A stretch of 19,969 bases of DNA from CAVPRW01 sp046727435 [NCBI: bacterium] (GCA_046727435.1 JBKPCR010000523.1:1-19969), one strand, 5' to 3'; counted from the stretch's first letter, positions 6,294 to 14,174 are shown. Notes: a model not told the origin generated them from the letters alone. Translations and numbers: made by a program.

Positions 6294-7538
6294 ATGAAGT
6301 TCATGCTGTTTGTTCTACCCACGATTCCGGGCACCTTCGAAGAACGCAGGAATCTGCGTCCCATTGGCAGGAACAACGAGCGCTATCAGCAGATGTTGGA
6401 GGAGTTGCGCAAACTCGTCGTCTTGGCGGAGCAGGCGGGGTTCGACGTGTTTTCTACGACCGAGCATCACTTTCATTCCGAGGGATATGAGGCGTCCGTC
6501 GCGCCCTTGCTGCTCTATACGGACTTAGCGGCGCGCACGGAGCGTATTAAGTTCGCCTCGCTTGGGCTGGTCCTACCAGCGTGGGATCCGCTGCGGGTGG
6601 CGGAGGAAATCGCCGTCCTGGATCATCTGACCAAGGGGCGGTTCTACGCCGGCTTCGCCCGTGGCTACCAGGATCGCTGGGTAAACGTCCTAGGGCAGCA
6701 GTATCACGCCACCGGCGCGCCGATGGATGGCTCAGCCATCGACCAGCATAACCGCGAGGTCTACGAAGAGGTACTCGAGATCATTCGTAAGGCCTGGACA
6801 GAGGATACCATCACGTACAATGGGAAGTATTATCAGATTCCCTATCCCTACGAGGAAGGGATTCAACGCTGGCCGGCGGCGGAATGGACACGGCAGTATG
6901 GTGCGCCCGGCGAAGTCGATGCGCAGGGTGTGGTGCGCAAAATCAGTGTCATTCCGAAGCCCTATCAGCAGCCACACCCACCACTCTTCCAGCCGTTTTC
7001 GGTGAGTGAAAATACGATTCGCTATACGGCGCGATTCAGTATTGTGCCCTGGATTCTCGTCTCCAACCCACCCGATTTCCAGCGACTCTGCCAGGTCTAT
7101 CAGGAGGTCGCCCAAGCATCGGGACGCTCCCTCAAACTGGGTGAAAGCGTCGGTGCCTTCCGCGCGGTCCACTTTGGCAAGACGGAAGCTGAAGCCGTGG
7201 CACTCTTGCGCGACACGAACTACCGGGGATTCATCGAATACTTTAGCGGCTTTGGCTTTGGAGAGGCGTTCCGCACGGCTGAGGACAACGACAAATATCC
7301 GATGACGCCTTTGCCGCTCGAAGAACTGACCGTGGAGCGGTTGCGCCGGGTAAAGTATGCTCTAGCGGGGACACCCGATCAAGTGCGAGTGGAAATTGAT
7401 GCGTTGCAGACACTCTACGGCAGCGGTGGTGAGCTCGAATGGTTTGGCTGGTTCTTTGACCAAGGGTTCATGTCATGGGATGAGACGCAACGGCAGTTTG
7501 AGGCCTTCGCCAAGGAGATCATGCCTCACTTCCGCTAA
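6294..7538 (+). CDS. LLM-class flavin-dependent oxidoreductase (luciferase-like), 414 aa
   Basis: A 414-residue bacterial-luciferase-like (TIM-barrel) protein. Supporting segments are the start MKFMLFVLPTIPGT, AEQAGFDVFSTTEHHFHSEG (residues 47-66, the family's E-H-H-F), GLVLPAWDPLRVAEEIAVLDHLTKGRFYAGFARGYQ (consensus P..hPlrvAEeia.LD.ls.GRl..G.grG) and the closing MSWDETQRQFEAFAKEIMPHFR. Family members use reduced flavin (FMNH2 or F420) for mono-oxygenation or reduction of small organics. It is longer than the usual 330-370 residues; the extra length lies mostly in the stretch containing YPYEEGIQRW and the aromatic-rich loop after about residue 180. AGGAGG lies upstream of the ATG at 6294. 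It is divergent from the dehydrogenase gene. The substrate is unknown. Confidence 0.92.
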   Translation: MKFMLFVLPTIPGTFEERRNLRPIGRNNERYQQMLEELRKLVVLAEQAGFDVFSTTEHHFHSEGYEASVAPLLLYTDLAARTERIKFASLGLVLPAWDPLRVAEEIAVLDHLTKGRFYAGFARGYQDRWVNVLGQQYHATGAPMDGSAIDQHNREVYEEVLEIIRKAWTEDTITYNGKYYQIPYPYEEGIQRWPAAEWTRQYGAPGEVDAQGVVRKISVIPKPYQQPHPPLFQPFSVSENTIRYTARFSIVPWILVSNPPDFQRLCQVYQEVAQASGRSLKLGESVGAFRAVHFGKTEAEAVALLRDTNYRGFIEYFSGFGFGEAFRTAEDNDKYPMTPLPLEELTVERLRRVKYALAGTPDQVRVEIDALQTLYGSGGELEWFGWFFDQGFMSWDETQRQFEAFAKEIMPHFR

Positions 7539-7908
7539 CATACGGCTACAAGACAGCGCTCGCGGAGCGGGCCGAGACCACACTCTGAACCAGTGCATCG
7601 TGCCCTCGGCCTTCATTCCCAGCTTCAACGTAACCTCGGCATCTTCCAATACCATCTTGTGGCGACACGCAAGCTCTGGCCCACCGTTGCCCTGGTCTTG
7701 AACCCGCGGAGCGGGACGGATACCACCTGAGCACGTGGTATCCGCTCATGCCATCAACGGCTGTCGGCGGTGCTCATCACCCTCTGGTCTGTCAGGCCCC
7801 CTGGTTCGTAAGAATGCCGTAGTTGGTCATGGAACGGTCGCCGGGCGCTATGGCATCATTGACGAGTGATTTAGCGCACGAGAACGTTCGCGCCAAACTT
7901 CAACATGC
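7539..7908. other. Intergenic region between convergent genes with imperfect direct repeat and hairpin
   Basis: No supportable gene is seen in these 370 bases. A near repeat (GCGGAGCGGGCCGAGACCAC at 7562-7581 and GCGGAGCGGGACGGATACCA at 7708-7727) brackets a stretch whose codons resemble nothing I recognise. The second copy is part of a perfect inverted repeat (7718-7743). Confidence 0.5.
7718..7743. terminator. Perfect 9-bp inverted repeat between convergent genes
   Basis: GGATACCAC (7718-7726) and GTGGTATCC (7735-7743) are exact reverse complements around an 8-base loop, CTGAGCAC. It sits between the convergent LLM and TPP-beta genes, where a bidirectional terminator is expected. There is no T-tract on either side, so it is only a possible terminator. 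Confidence 0.35.
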
Positions 7909-8496
7909 TCACCCAGGAATCCCCAACTCCTTCTGCAAATCTTTCACCGCCTGATCCCGAGTGCGAGTCTGCCACCGGGCACGCCGACCGATCGGTTCAT
8001 TTTCAATCTCGGGGTCAACTTTTAGGGCCACGAAAACCGGACCAGGTAAATCTAAAATGGCCTTGATGTTGTTGGTAAAATCCTCCAGGGTATCGAAGGC
8101 GAAGGTATGCGGGTATCCGGCTCCACGTGCAATGACATCATATGCAATGTTCTTGGCATTTGGAACGGGCTGGCCACCGGTGGTAGCGTAACATTCGTTG
8201 TCGAGCATAAAATGATAAAAATTTCCGGGCGCCTGCTCAGCGATGGTTGCTAACGCGCCCATCCCCATCAGTACGTCTCCCTCAGAATCAAAGAGAACGA
8301 CCTTTTTATTCGGTTGCGCCAACGCCAGACCCAGACCAAATGACGCATGCCCCCCCATCGCGGGGTCGCCGAGAGGCGCATCGAGAGTAGGACTGGTGCT
8401 GACATTCACCCAATGCCGGCCGCCTCGGCCTGGAATCACAATCGCATCCCCACGATATTGCTGGAAGACTTTGAGCAACTCTGCCGTTTGGATCAT
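7909..8496 (-). CDS. TPP-dependent decarboxylase, beta (TPP-binding) subunit; ComE/phosphonopyruvate-decarboxylase-like
   Basis: A 195-residue protein equal to the carboxy-terminal TPP-binding domain of pyruvate-decarboxylase-type enzymes. LGDPAMGGHASFGLGLALA (42-60) is the family entry segment. The TPP/Mg motif is SEGDVLMGMG (71-80) followed about 25 residues later by DNECYATTGGQP (99-110), a GD...N arrangement in which the usual GDG is GDV. DNxxYxxTGGQ is characteristic of the sulfopyruvate decarboxylase beta subunit (ComE) and phosphonopyruvate decarboxylase group. It would pair with the alpha subunit encoded 31 bp upstream to decarboxylate a 3-substituted 2-oxo acid to an aldehyde. Which oxo acid is not shown by the sequence. 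The last gene of the minus-strand operon. Confidence 0.88.
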   Translation of the reverse strand: MIQTAELLKVFQQYRGDAIVIPGRGGRHWVNVSTSPTLDAPLGDPAMGGHASFGLGLALAQPNKKVVLFDSEGDVLMGMGALATIAEQAPGNFYHFMLDNECYATTGGQPVPNAKNIAYDVIARGAGYPHTFAFDTLEDFTNNIKAILDLPGPVFVALKVDPEIENEPIGRRARWQTRTRDQAVKDLQKELGIPG

Positions 8497-8527
8497 CTCA
8501 GATCTCCATGCGCCGTGTAAATTTGCT

Positions 8528-9046
8528 TTAGCGATTGAAGCCGTGATATTCGTCGCCTACAAGCACGGCGACCGGCCTCTTGGTCTTCTTCGCCTCTTCA
8601 AAAGCCACCGAAATTCGCGCGGCATCCTCATCATTTTCCACTAAATAGTAATTAATACCAAAAGCGTTGATGAAGCGCTCGGTATAGGTGGCAGCGGTGT
8701 CCTGGGTGACACCGTGACGGGTCCAACCCCGATAACCTACCATCAACACGATTGGAATGTTCAGGCCCAGCGCCCAGCCCCGGAGCGAATCTCCTGACTC
8801 CATCAAGCCAGTGTTCTGGATAAGGATGATGGGCGTCTTCCCTCCCACTGAGAGTCCAGCGGCTGTCGCAAAGGCATGCCCTTCACGACTCACCGCCACC
8901 AGATGCAGCGATGGATCGGCCTTCATCAGCAGATACAACCAGTTGGTCTCGCTGTCGGGCAACCAGACGACATGCGTAACGCCGTTTTTCTTCATTTCTC
9001 CCATGACCGTTTCCGGACTGAGATGAGCCTCTTGCGCTTGAGTCAT
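8528..9046 (-). CDS. TPP-dependent decarboxylase, alpha (PYR-domain) subunit; ComD-like
   Basis: A 172-residue protein matching the amino-terminal PYR domain of TPP enzymes encoded as a separate subunit, as in sulfopyruvate decarboxylase ComD. Glu55 in VSREGHAFATAAGL is the conserved glutamate that activates the thiamine ring. LIQNTGLMESGDSLRGW (75-91) corresponds to the QNSGLGN...L motif of the phosphono/sulfopyruvate decarboxylase group. The carboxy end (EEAKKTKRPVAVLVGDEYHGF) is the usual end of this domain. Alpha and beta together rebuild one decarboxylase of about 367 residues. GGAGG lies six bases before the ATG at 9046. Downstream of the LLM gene (139-bp gap) in the same direction, so it may be part of the same transcript. 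Confidence 0.88.
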   Translation of the reverse strand: MTQAQEAHLSPETVMGEMKKNGVTHVVWLPDSETNWLYLLMKADPSLHLVAVSREGHAFATAAGLSVGGKTPIILIQNTGLMESGDSLRGWALGLNIPIVLMVGYRGWTRHGVTQDTAATYTERFINAFGINYYLVENDEDAARISVAFEEAKKTKRPVAVLVGDEYHGFNR

Positions 9047-9185
9047 GCTTGACCTCCGCAGGAAGGTTCTTCAGGGTGACATCCCCGAGGGGAATTTGCG
9101 CTCCACAGATTGACAGTACTCCGCACTGGCTGATACAGGAGCATCGACCCCATGGTACAGGCCTCCTCCTCGTTGCGTCCGGGTC

Positions 9186-10304
9186 TCAGACGTAATGGGG
9201 CATGACCTCGGTCGCGAACAGCTCGATGGAACGTAGCGCCTGCTCGTGGCTGAGATCGCCCCATTGGAAGGAGCAGATGAAGTAGTTGGCGCCGGTTTCG
9301 ATGTATTCGTCCAGGTAGGCGCGCATGGAAGCCGGTGAGGCGGCGATCACCCGGCTGCTGAGTCCACCTGGGTTCATCCGACGACGCTCTTGCTCCTCTG
9401 ACAGCACCATCGTCGCATACGACTCGCGGGGCACTTCGCGGGACGGCACAGAAGACGGACGGGCCCGCATGCGATCGCCAAGGAACTGGGTCAGGCCGCG
9501 TTTTTCCGCCTCGAGACGGCGAGGTGTCTCCAGGTTCCAGCGATATGCCGACCAGGCAGGTGTCGCCTGGGCCACGGCTTCATCATCCGTCTCGGCGAGC
9601 AGCATGTGGTTGATCAGGCCGATTTTCGGCTCTTCGCCTTGCTCCGTCAGCGCCCCGACACCCTGATGTTTTTCCCACAGCTCGCGGTAGCGCTTGACGT
9701 AGGCATCGAACACACTCAGCGGCACATCGAGGACGGCGTTCATGCCATGGCGCGCTGCCGTCTCGATATTGCGCATATACCACAGCGGTGGGTGGGGAGC
9801 TTGCTTCGGACGCATGCGCATTGGCAACTTGTCGAAATCATAGAATTGGCCATGATAGGTGAGCTCATCATGGCTCAAGCCCTCGCGTATGATTGCCAGG
9901 GTTTCAAGGTACCGGGCATAATTGACCTCGACGTCGGATTCCTGCCCCCAGAAGTATGCTTCCAGGACACCGCCACGGCCCACACCGATCTCCATACGCC
10001 CGCCACTAAGGCTGTCAAGCATGCTGATCTCTTCGATGAGACGTACCGGGTGATGCAGCGGCAGCACATAGACACAGGGTCCGAAACGTAGATGCTTGGT
10101 ACGTTGGGAAACAGCGGCGAGAAAGACATTTTGCGATGGCGCCAGGCTGTGGACTGCCGGGGTATGGTGCTCCGCCAGGTGGTAAGCGTAGAATCCAGCC
10201 TTATCCAGTTGCTCAATCTGAATGAGCCTATGGGCGTAGATCTGCTCGAGGTCCATGCCTGGAACCGGTTCGATGTGGTCGAAGACACCGAATTGTAAAG
10301 TCAT
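9186..10304 (-). CDS. LLM-class flavin-dependent oxidoreductase (luciferase-like), 372 aa
   Basis: The start is placed at ATG 10304 (MTLQFGVFDHIEP), preceded by GGAGGTG; the open frame extends further upstream, but that stretch is the antisense-frame shadow of the hydrolase gene and has no family similarity. The 372-residue product has the luciferase-like signature AGFYAYHLAEHHTPAVHSLA (near residues 35-54), PCVYVLPLHHPVRLIEEISMLDSLSGGRMEIGVGRG and a closing ELFATEVMPHYV. The family uses reduced flavin for monooxygenation or desulfonation-type chemistry; the substrate is unknown. It is clearly distinct from the 414-residue LLM protein at 6294-7538. It follows the alpha/beta hydrolase gene by 20 bp, a typical operon spacing, and precedes the split TPP decarboxylase genes. 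Confidence 0.92.
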   Translation of the reverse strand: MTLQFGVFDHIEPVPGMDLEQIYAHRLIQIEQLDKAGFYAYHLAEHHTPAVHSLAPSQNVFLAAVSQRTKHLRFGPCVYVLPLHHPVRLIEEISMLDSLSGGRMEIGVGRGGVLEAYFWGQESDVEVNYARYLETLAIIREGLSHDELTYHGQFYDFDKLPMRMRPKQAPHPPLWYMRNIETAARHGMNAVLDVPLSVFDAYVKRYRELWEKHQGVGALTEQGEEPKIGLINHMLLAETDDEAVAQATPAWSAYRWNLETPRRLEAEKRGLTQFLGDRMRARPSSVPSREVPRESYATMVLSEEQERRRMNPGGLSSRVIAASPASMRAYLDEYIETGANYFICSFQWGDLSHEQALRSIELFATEVMPHYV

Positions 10305-10324
10305 GTTGCACCTCCGGATTGACG

Positions 10325-11134
10325 CTATGCGGTTGTCACGGGCTGTTGGACAGGCACATACCGCGCGATGAAGAAGGCCATCGCATTGGCGATGGCATCG
10401 CAGAACTGCGCCTCCTGGTCGAAGAAGTGGTCCTGTCCGGCGTACAGATACAGGTCTACCGGAACCCCCGCCTGCTCCAGCGCCTGGTACATGCGCATGG
10501 TCATGGCGTGAGGTACGCGGGTGTCTGCAGTGCCGTGTACCAACAGCGTCGGTGGATAGTCGCCGTTGACATGGGCGAGCGGACTCGCCGCCTTGACGAT
10601 CTCCGCCGCGGGATTCTCGCCGAACAGCTTGGCCATTGTTGGCCGGCGAGCCCATTCCGTGAGGTCGGCGACCGGGGACACGCCGATGACACCCGCCACT
10701 TCGCTGCTGACAGCGGTATGGTCGCTATTGCCTTCAAATGCATCAAGGCCTCTGGTGCCCGCCGCCAACAAGGCCAGATGTCCACCGGCAGATTTGCCAC
10801 CCACGACAATCGTCGCCGGGTCAATCCCGAGACTCTCACAATTGGCCCGCATCCAGCGAATCGTCGCCTTCACATCCTGAATCTGCGCCGGCCAAGGCGC
10901 CTCATCCATGATGCGATACTCGCCAGTGACGCAGACGAACCCACGCTCGGCCATGCGCACCCCATAACGGTCTTTGAGCGGAGCACGGTTGGCGGTCTGC
11001 CAGCCGCCGCCTGGCAAAAAGAGTAGGCCCTGGACAGGGCCCGGGGTGTGCGCTGGACGAAAGATATCGACTTTGAGCTCACGCCCTCCAACGTTATGGA
11101 CGACAACATTTCCTTCAATACCGATGTCCGTCAT
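10325..11134 (-). CDS. Alpha/beta hydrolase (esterase/BD-FAE-like)
   Basis: A 269-residue alpha/beta hydrolase. The nucleophile motif is GGKSAGG (112-118, GxSxG) with Ser115; Asp204 (HGTADTRVP) and His236 (AGQDHFF) complete the catalytic triad. The oxyanion-hole motif, usually HGGGW in the hormone-sensitive-lipase/carboxylesterase group, reads LPGGGW (40-45), with Pro41 in place of His. No signal peptide is visible, so it is probably cytoplasmic. It likely hydrolyses an ester, lactone or carbamate intermediate. The ATG at 11134 has AGGAGA five bases upstream. It is the first gene of the minus-strand operon hydrolase, LLM, TPP-alpha, TPP-beta, and is divergent from the full-length TPP enzyme. 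Confidence 0.92.
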   Translation of the reverse strand: MTDIGIEGNVVVHNVGGRELKVDIFRPAHTPGPVQGLLFLPGGGWQTANRAPLKDRYGVRMAERGFVCVTGEYRIMDEAPWPAQIQDVKATIRWMRANCESLGIDPATIVVGGKSAGGHLALLAAGTRGLDAFEGNSDHTAVSSEVAGVIGVSPVADLTEWARRPTMAKLFGENPAAEIVKAASPLAHVNGDYPPTLLVHGTADTRVPHAMTMRMYQALEQAGVPVDLYLYAGQDHFFDQEAQFCDAIANAMAFFIARYVPVQQPVTTA

Positions 11135-11567
11135 CGTTGTCTCCTATAAGCACGCAAGATCGTCGTTAGGAGCCAGAGTCAAGGTCTCGACTGCTCTCAC
11201 TGTTTGTTAGGGCCAAACCAGAACACGGCCCAGCATAACACAAATGCAGCACGCATGGCGATACTCCTCTTGGGCCTTCCACGGTATGCCCTATCCTATA
11301 GCCCTTCGTAGCGCTCCGGTTGCGCTTCAGAAAGCAGCGCCGCTTGCCAAGTGCTATTAAATCGCCTATTCTCTGCTCCTGTGTCGTCAAGCGGCCTGCG
11401 CATCATTTGGCCATGCATGAAATGATGCCCCGAGGTGTTGCCCGATGACGGAGCGATTCACTTTTTTGTGCGGGGTTGTTAAGATGCTGACGGCCTGAAC
11501 GAAGCAGAACATCACGAGTACCAGTGAACTGTGGGACGTTACACAACCAGATCGTGGAGGACACTGA
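11135..11567. other. Divergent intergenic region (433 bp)
   Basis: It separates the hydrolase operon (minus) from the full-length TPP enzyme (plus). A plus-strand promoter candidate lies at 11457-11485. I could not find a convincing minus-strand promoter. Short minus-strand reading frames here (for example 11166-11390) lack ribosome binding sites and recognisable content. Confidence 0.5.
11457..11485 (+). promoter_or_regulatory. Sigma70-like promoter for the full-length TPP enzyme
   Basis: -35 TTCACT (11457-11462) and -10 TAAGAT (11480-11485) are separated by 17 bp, each matching consensus in four or more positions. About 82 bp lie between the -10 and the start codon at 11568. Confidence 0.45.
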
Positions 11568-13223
11568 ATGAATACACAGCAGGTCATCGCACGGATCTTA
11601 AAAACGGAAGGCGTCGAGTGGATCTCATGCTTTCCGTCTAATAATTTAATCGAGGCAGTCGCCAAGGAAGGCATTCGGCCAATCATGTTCCGGCAGGAGC
11701 GTGGGGCGCTCATGGCTGCCGACGGCTACAGCCGGATGAACAACCGTCAGAAGTTCGGCGTCGTGATCACCCAGGGTGGCCCCGGCTCTGAGAACGCTAT
11801 GGGCGGATTGGCACAGGCCTTCGGCGATAACGTACCGATCCTGTACCTGCCAGGCGGCCCAGCGTTGGCCCAACATTCGGTGCAGCCCAATTTTTCCCCC
11901 GTGCGCACGTATCAGTCCGTCTCCGTCTACGGCGAGGTCGTCTGGAAGTCGGATATGGCCGCCAATGTGATGCGACGGGCATTTCACCATCTGCGCAACG
12001 GGCGTCCAGGACCGGTGATCGTCGAGATCCCGGCCGATGTCGCCACGCAGGAAGTCTCCGAAGCGGCCCTGCACTATCAGCCCCCCAAGAGATATCCGCA
12101 AACGCCTTCGGCAAGCGATGTCAGGGATGCCGTGCGGCTGTTGCTGAGGGCCCACAAGCCCGTCATCTGGTCCGGGATGGGTACGCTGCTGGCGGAGGCT
12201 TCGGCAGAGCTGCAAGAGCTGGCGGAGCTGACGGAGATCCCCGTCTACTGCACGATGCCCGGTAAATCTGGTTTCGATGAACGTCACCCCCTGGCGCTGG
12301 GCTCCGGCAGTTCCTCCACCAGCCTGCAAGCCCGTCAGTGGCTGCAAGACTCTGACCTCTTGCTAGCCCTAGGCTCAAGCTTGACGCGCACCAGCTACGG
12401 TCAGCCCATCCCCGCTGGGAAAATCATGATCCACAACACGGAGAGCCTGCAGGACATCGACAAGGATTATTTCATCGATGTCGGTCTGCCGGGTGACACC
12501 AAACTGACCATCCGGATGCTGATCGATGAAATCAAGGCCGAGCTCGGCCCGAACGGACGCAAGGGACAGACCCACGTCGCCGCGGAAATCGCCGAGATCA
12601 AGCAGAAGTGGATGGCCGAGTGGACGGCGTTACTGCACTCGGATGAGGTGCCCATCAACACGTATCGGGTGATCGGCGAGCTGGAGCGCACGCTCGATAA
12701 GGAACATAGCATTGTCACACACGACGCCGGCGCGCCCCGTGACACGATCATGCCGTTCTATTCTGCCACGGTGCCGCACAGCTACATCGGCTGGGGGAAG
12801 ACGACGCACCTGGGCTACGGCATCCCGCTGATGATCGGCACCAAGCTCGCCAAGCCCGAGAAGTTCTGCCTCAACTTCATGGGCGACGGCGCCTTCGGCA
12901 TGTCCGGCTTAGACCTTGAAACCTCCGTCCGCGCCGGTGCGCCCATCACCACCATCCTCCTCAACAATGGTGACATGGCCACCTACCCAGGCGGGTATCC
13001 AACCGCACGCCAAATGTTCGAAGTGACTAAGATGACCGGCGACTATGCTAAGATCGCCGAGGGTCTGGGCGCCGTCGGCATTACGGTCACGCAGCCGGAC
13101 GACATAGCTCCCGCGCTGAAGCAAGCCCAGCGCCTGAACGCTGAAGGTCGCACCGTGCTGCTCGACATCCACAGTAATCTCGAGGCCCGCCGGTCGCGCT
13201 TCGAGCAGGGAATGGGAGGCTAG
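11568..13223 (+). CDS. Thiamine-pyrophosphate-requiring enzyme, acetolactate-synthase/benzoylformate-decarboxylase type
   Basis: A 551-residue full-length TPP enzyme with the usual PYR, central and PP domains. The PYR domain has Glu44 in FRQERGALMAADGY (41-54), the cofactor-activating glutamate, and TQGGPGSENAMGGLAQAF. The PP domain holds MGDGAFGMSGLDLETSVR with GDG at 439-441, and LLNNGDM with NN at 466-467, the complete TPP/Mg motif. It resembles acetolactate-synthase-like 'thiamine pyrophosphate-requiring proteins', a group with many uncharacterised members that act on 2-oxo acids. Sulfoacetaldehyde acetyltransferase (Xsc) is another TPP enzyme of similar size, but no signature here singles it out. 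GGAGG stands upstream of the ATG at 11568. A carboxymuconolactone-decarboxylase-like gene follows on the same strand, about 410 bp downstream. Confidence 0.93.
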   Translation: MNTQQVIARILKTEGVEWISCFPSNNLIEAVAKEGIRPIMFRQERGALMAADGYSRMNNRQKFGVVITQGGPGSENAMGGLAQAFGDNVPILYLPGGPALAQHSVQPNFSPVRTYQSVSVYGEVVWKSDMAANVMRRAFHHLRNGRPGPVIVEIPADVATQEVSEAALHYQPPKRYPQTPSASDVRDAVRLLLRAHKPVIWSGMGTLLAEASAELQELAELTEIPVYCTMPGKSGFDERHPLALGSGSSSTSLQARQWLQDSDLLLALGSSLTRTSYGQPIPAGKIMIHNTESLQDIDKDYFIDVGLPGDTKLTIRMLIDEIKAELGPNGRKGQTHVAAEIAEIKQKWMAEWTALLHSDEVPINTYRVIGELERTLDKEHSIVTHDAGAPRDTIMPFYSATVPHSYIGWGKTTHLGYGIPLMIGTKLAKPEKFCLNFMGDGAFGMSGLDLETSVRAGAPITTILLNNGDMATYPGGYPTARQMFEVTKMTGDYAKIAEGLGAVGITVTQPDDIAPALKQAQRLNAEGRTVLLDIHSNLEARRSRFEQGMGG

Positions 13224-13633
13224 CCGGGAGGCGCCGCGGTTTTCGATACGATGTTTGGATCCCCGGAGGTATGGAAATGGCTCAATTGTCGACAACGTCA
13301 AGCCGGGGATTGGAGCGCCCTTGGTCTTACACGGATGCCGGATCGCAGCACACAGCCATACCTTGACGCCAGGTGTGTGCGGATGAGGCATTTTGCGGAG
13401 CACCTTCGGCGTTGACGTGAGTATGGTACATTGCGTGCGCTTTGGCGAGCCACTTATTCAATGAAAGCCCTTCAGTATAGTGTGGCATGCCCCATGCGCA
13501 TACGACTAGGCCTCATTTGATAATAGTATTCAAGGGCTCCCATCGTGTCGGAAACGCAGGCCGTATCATCCCTAGGGTGCGTGATGTCAATGATGAGTAA
13601 CATGGCGCAGCAAACAGATGTGAAGGAGAGTGC
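13224..13633. other. Intergenic region (410 bp) with inverted repeats
   Basis: No gene is supported. It holds an inverted repeat pair (ATCCCCGG at 13259-13266, CCGGGGAT at 13303-13310) enclosing a 10-bp palindrome TTGTCGACAA (13286-13295). Two possible -10 hexamers precede the next gene, TATAGT (13476-13481) and GATAAT (13519-13524), neither with a good -35. A minus-strand frame (13472-13723) runs into the downstream gene and is taken as chance. Confidence 0.5.
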
Positions 13634-13942
13634 ATGGCAGAAGCACGATCGACGATATACGACCATTTTCCTCAGCTCGGGCGACTGCGCGATGAGGTGT
13701 TGTTCGGTGACGTGTGGGAACAACCGGAATTATCCAAGCGGGATCGCAGTCTGATCACCGTCGCTACCTTGACAGCACTCTACCGGACGGATGAGTTGCG
13801 GGGGCATATTCGGCGGGCGTTGCAAAATGGGGTAACCAAAGACGAAATTCGCGGGCTCATTACCCATCTGGCGTTCTATGCCGGATGGCCGACAGCCGTG
13901 AATGCGGCACGGGTCGCACTGGAGGTGTTTGAGGAACGCTAA
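13634..13942 (+). CDS. Carboxymuconolactone decarboxylase (CMD) family protein
   Basis: A 102-residue all-helical protein of the CMD/AhpD-like family. The stretch LFGDVWEQPELSKRDRSLITVATLTALYRTDELRGHI is highly typical of PcaC-type proteins, and is followed by NGVTKDEIRGLITHLAFYAGWPTAVNA. No CxxC is present, so it is not a peroxidase-type AhpD. PcaC itself decarboxylates 4-carboxymuconolactone in the protocatechuate branch of the beta-ketoadipate pathway; many single-domain relatives of this kind have other or unknown roles. A GGAGAG ribosome binding site precedes the ATG at 13634. It follows the full-length TPP gene in the same direction. Confidence 0.92.
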   Translation: MAEARSTIYDHFPQLGRLRDEVLFGDVWEQPELSKRDRSLITVATLTALYRTDELRGHIRRALQNGVTKDEIRGLITHLAFYAGWPTAVNAARVALEVFEER

Positions 13943-14105
13943 CCAGAATCAGGAGTCAAACGTAGCGAGGCAATTCAAGGGCAGTGGTTCGGTTGGCATT
14001 TGCCGAGAGCGCACAGAGACACTTCGGAACGCCCCCAGGGGAGTCGGCGTCAACAGCCGCCTGGGTGAAGACAAGCTTCCCCGGCTCGTGCGGTCCTGGC
14101 TGGGT

Positions 14106-14144
14106 CGAATCACGCCAAGATCCCAGCAATCTTGGCGTGATTCG
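14106..14144. terminator. Perfect 16-bp inverted repeat between convergent genes (bidirectional terminator candidate)
   Basis: CGAATCACGCCAAGAT (14106-14121) and ATCTTGGCGTGATTCG (14129-14144) are exact reverse complements around a 7-base loop, CCCAGCA. It lies between the convergent CMD and VOC genes. There is no T-tract, so it may terminate by a factor-assisted mechanism or be a processing/stability hairpin. Confidence 0.6.
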
Positions 14145-14174
14145 CTTCGTAGAGGTCCGTGTGTATGCGCAATA

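Noticed and set aside
7473-7749. Minus-strand frames across the end of the LLM gene and the following gap, considered as a transposase fragment
   Set aside because: No transposase motif is recognisable and part is antisense to the LLM gene; a near repeat at 7562 and 7708 is the only mobile-like sign.
10305-10655. Upstream extension of the minus-strand LLM open frame to 10655
   Set aside because: This stretch overlaps the hydrolase gene in another frame and shows no LLM similarity; the ATG at 10304 has a good ribosome binding site and a standard luciferase-like start.
13472-13723. 83-codon minus-strand frame
   Set aside because: It overlaps the CMD gene antisense and has no family similarity.
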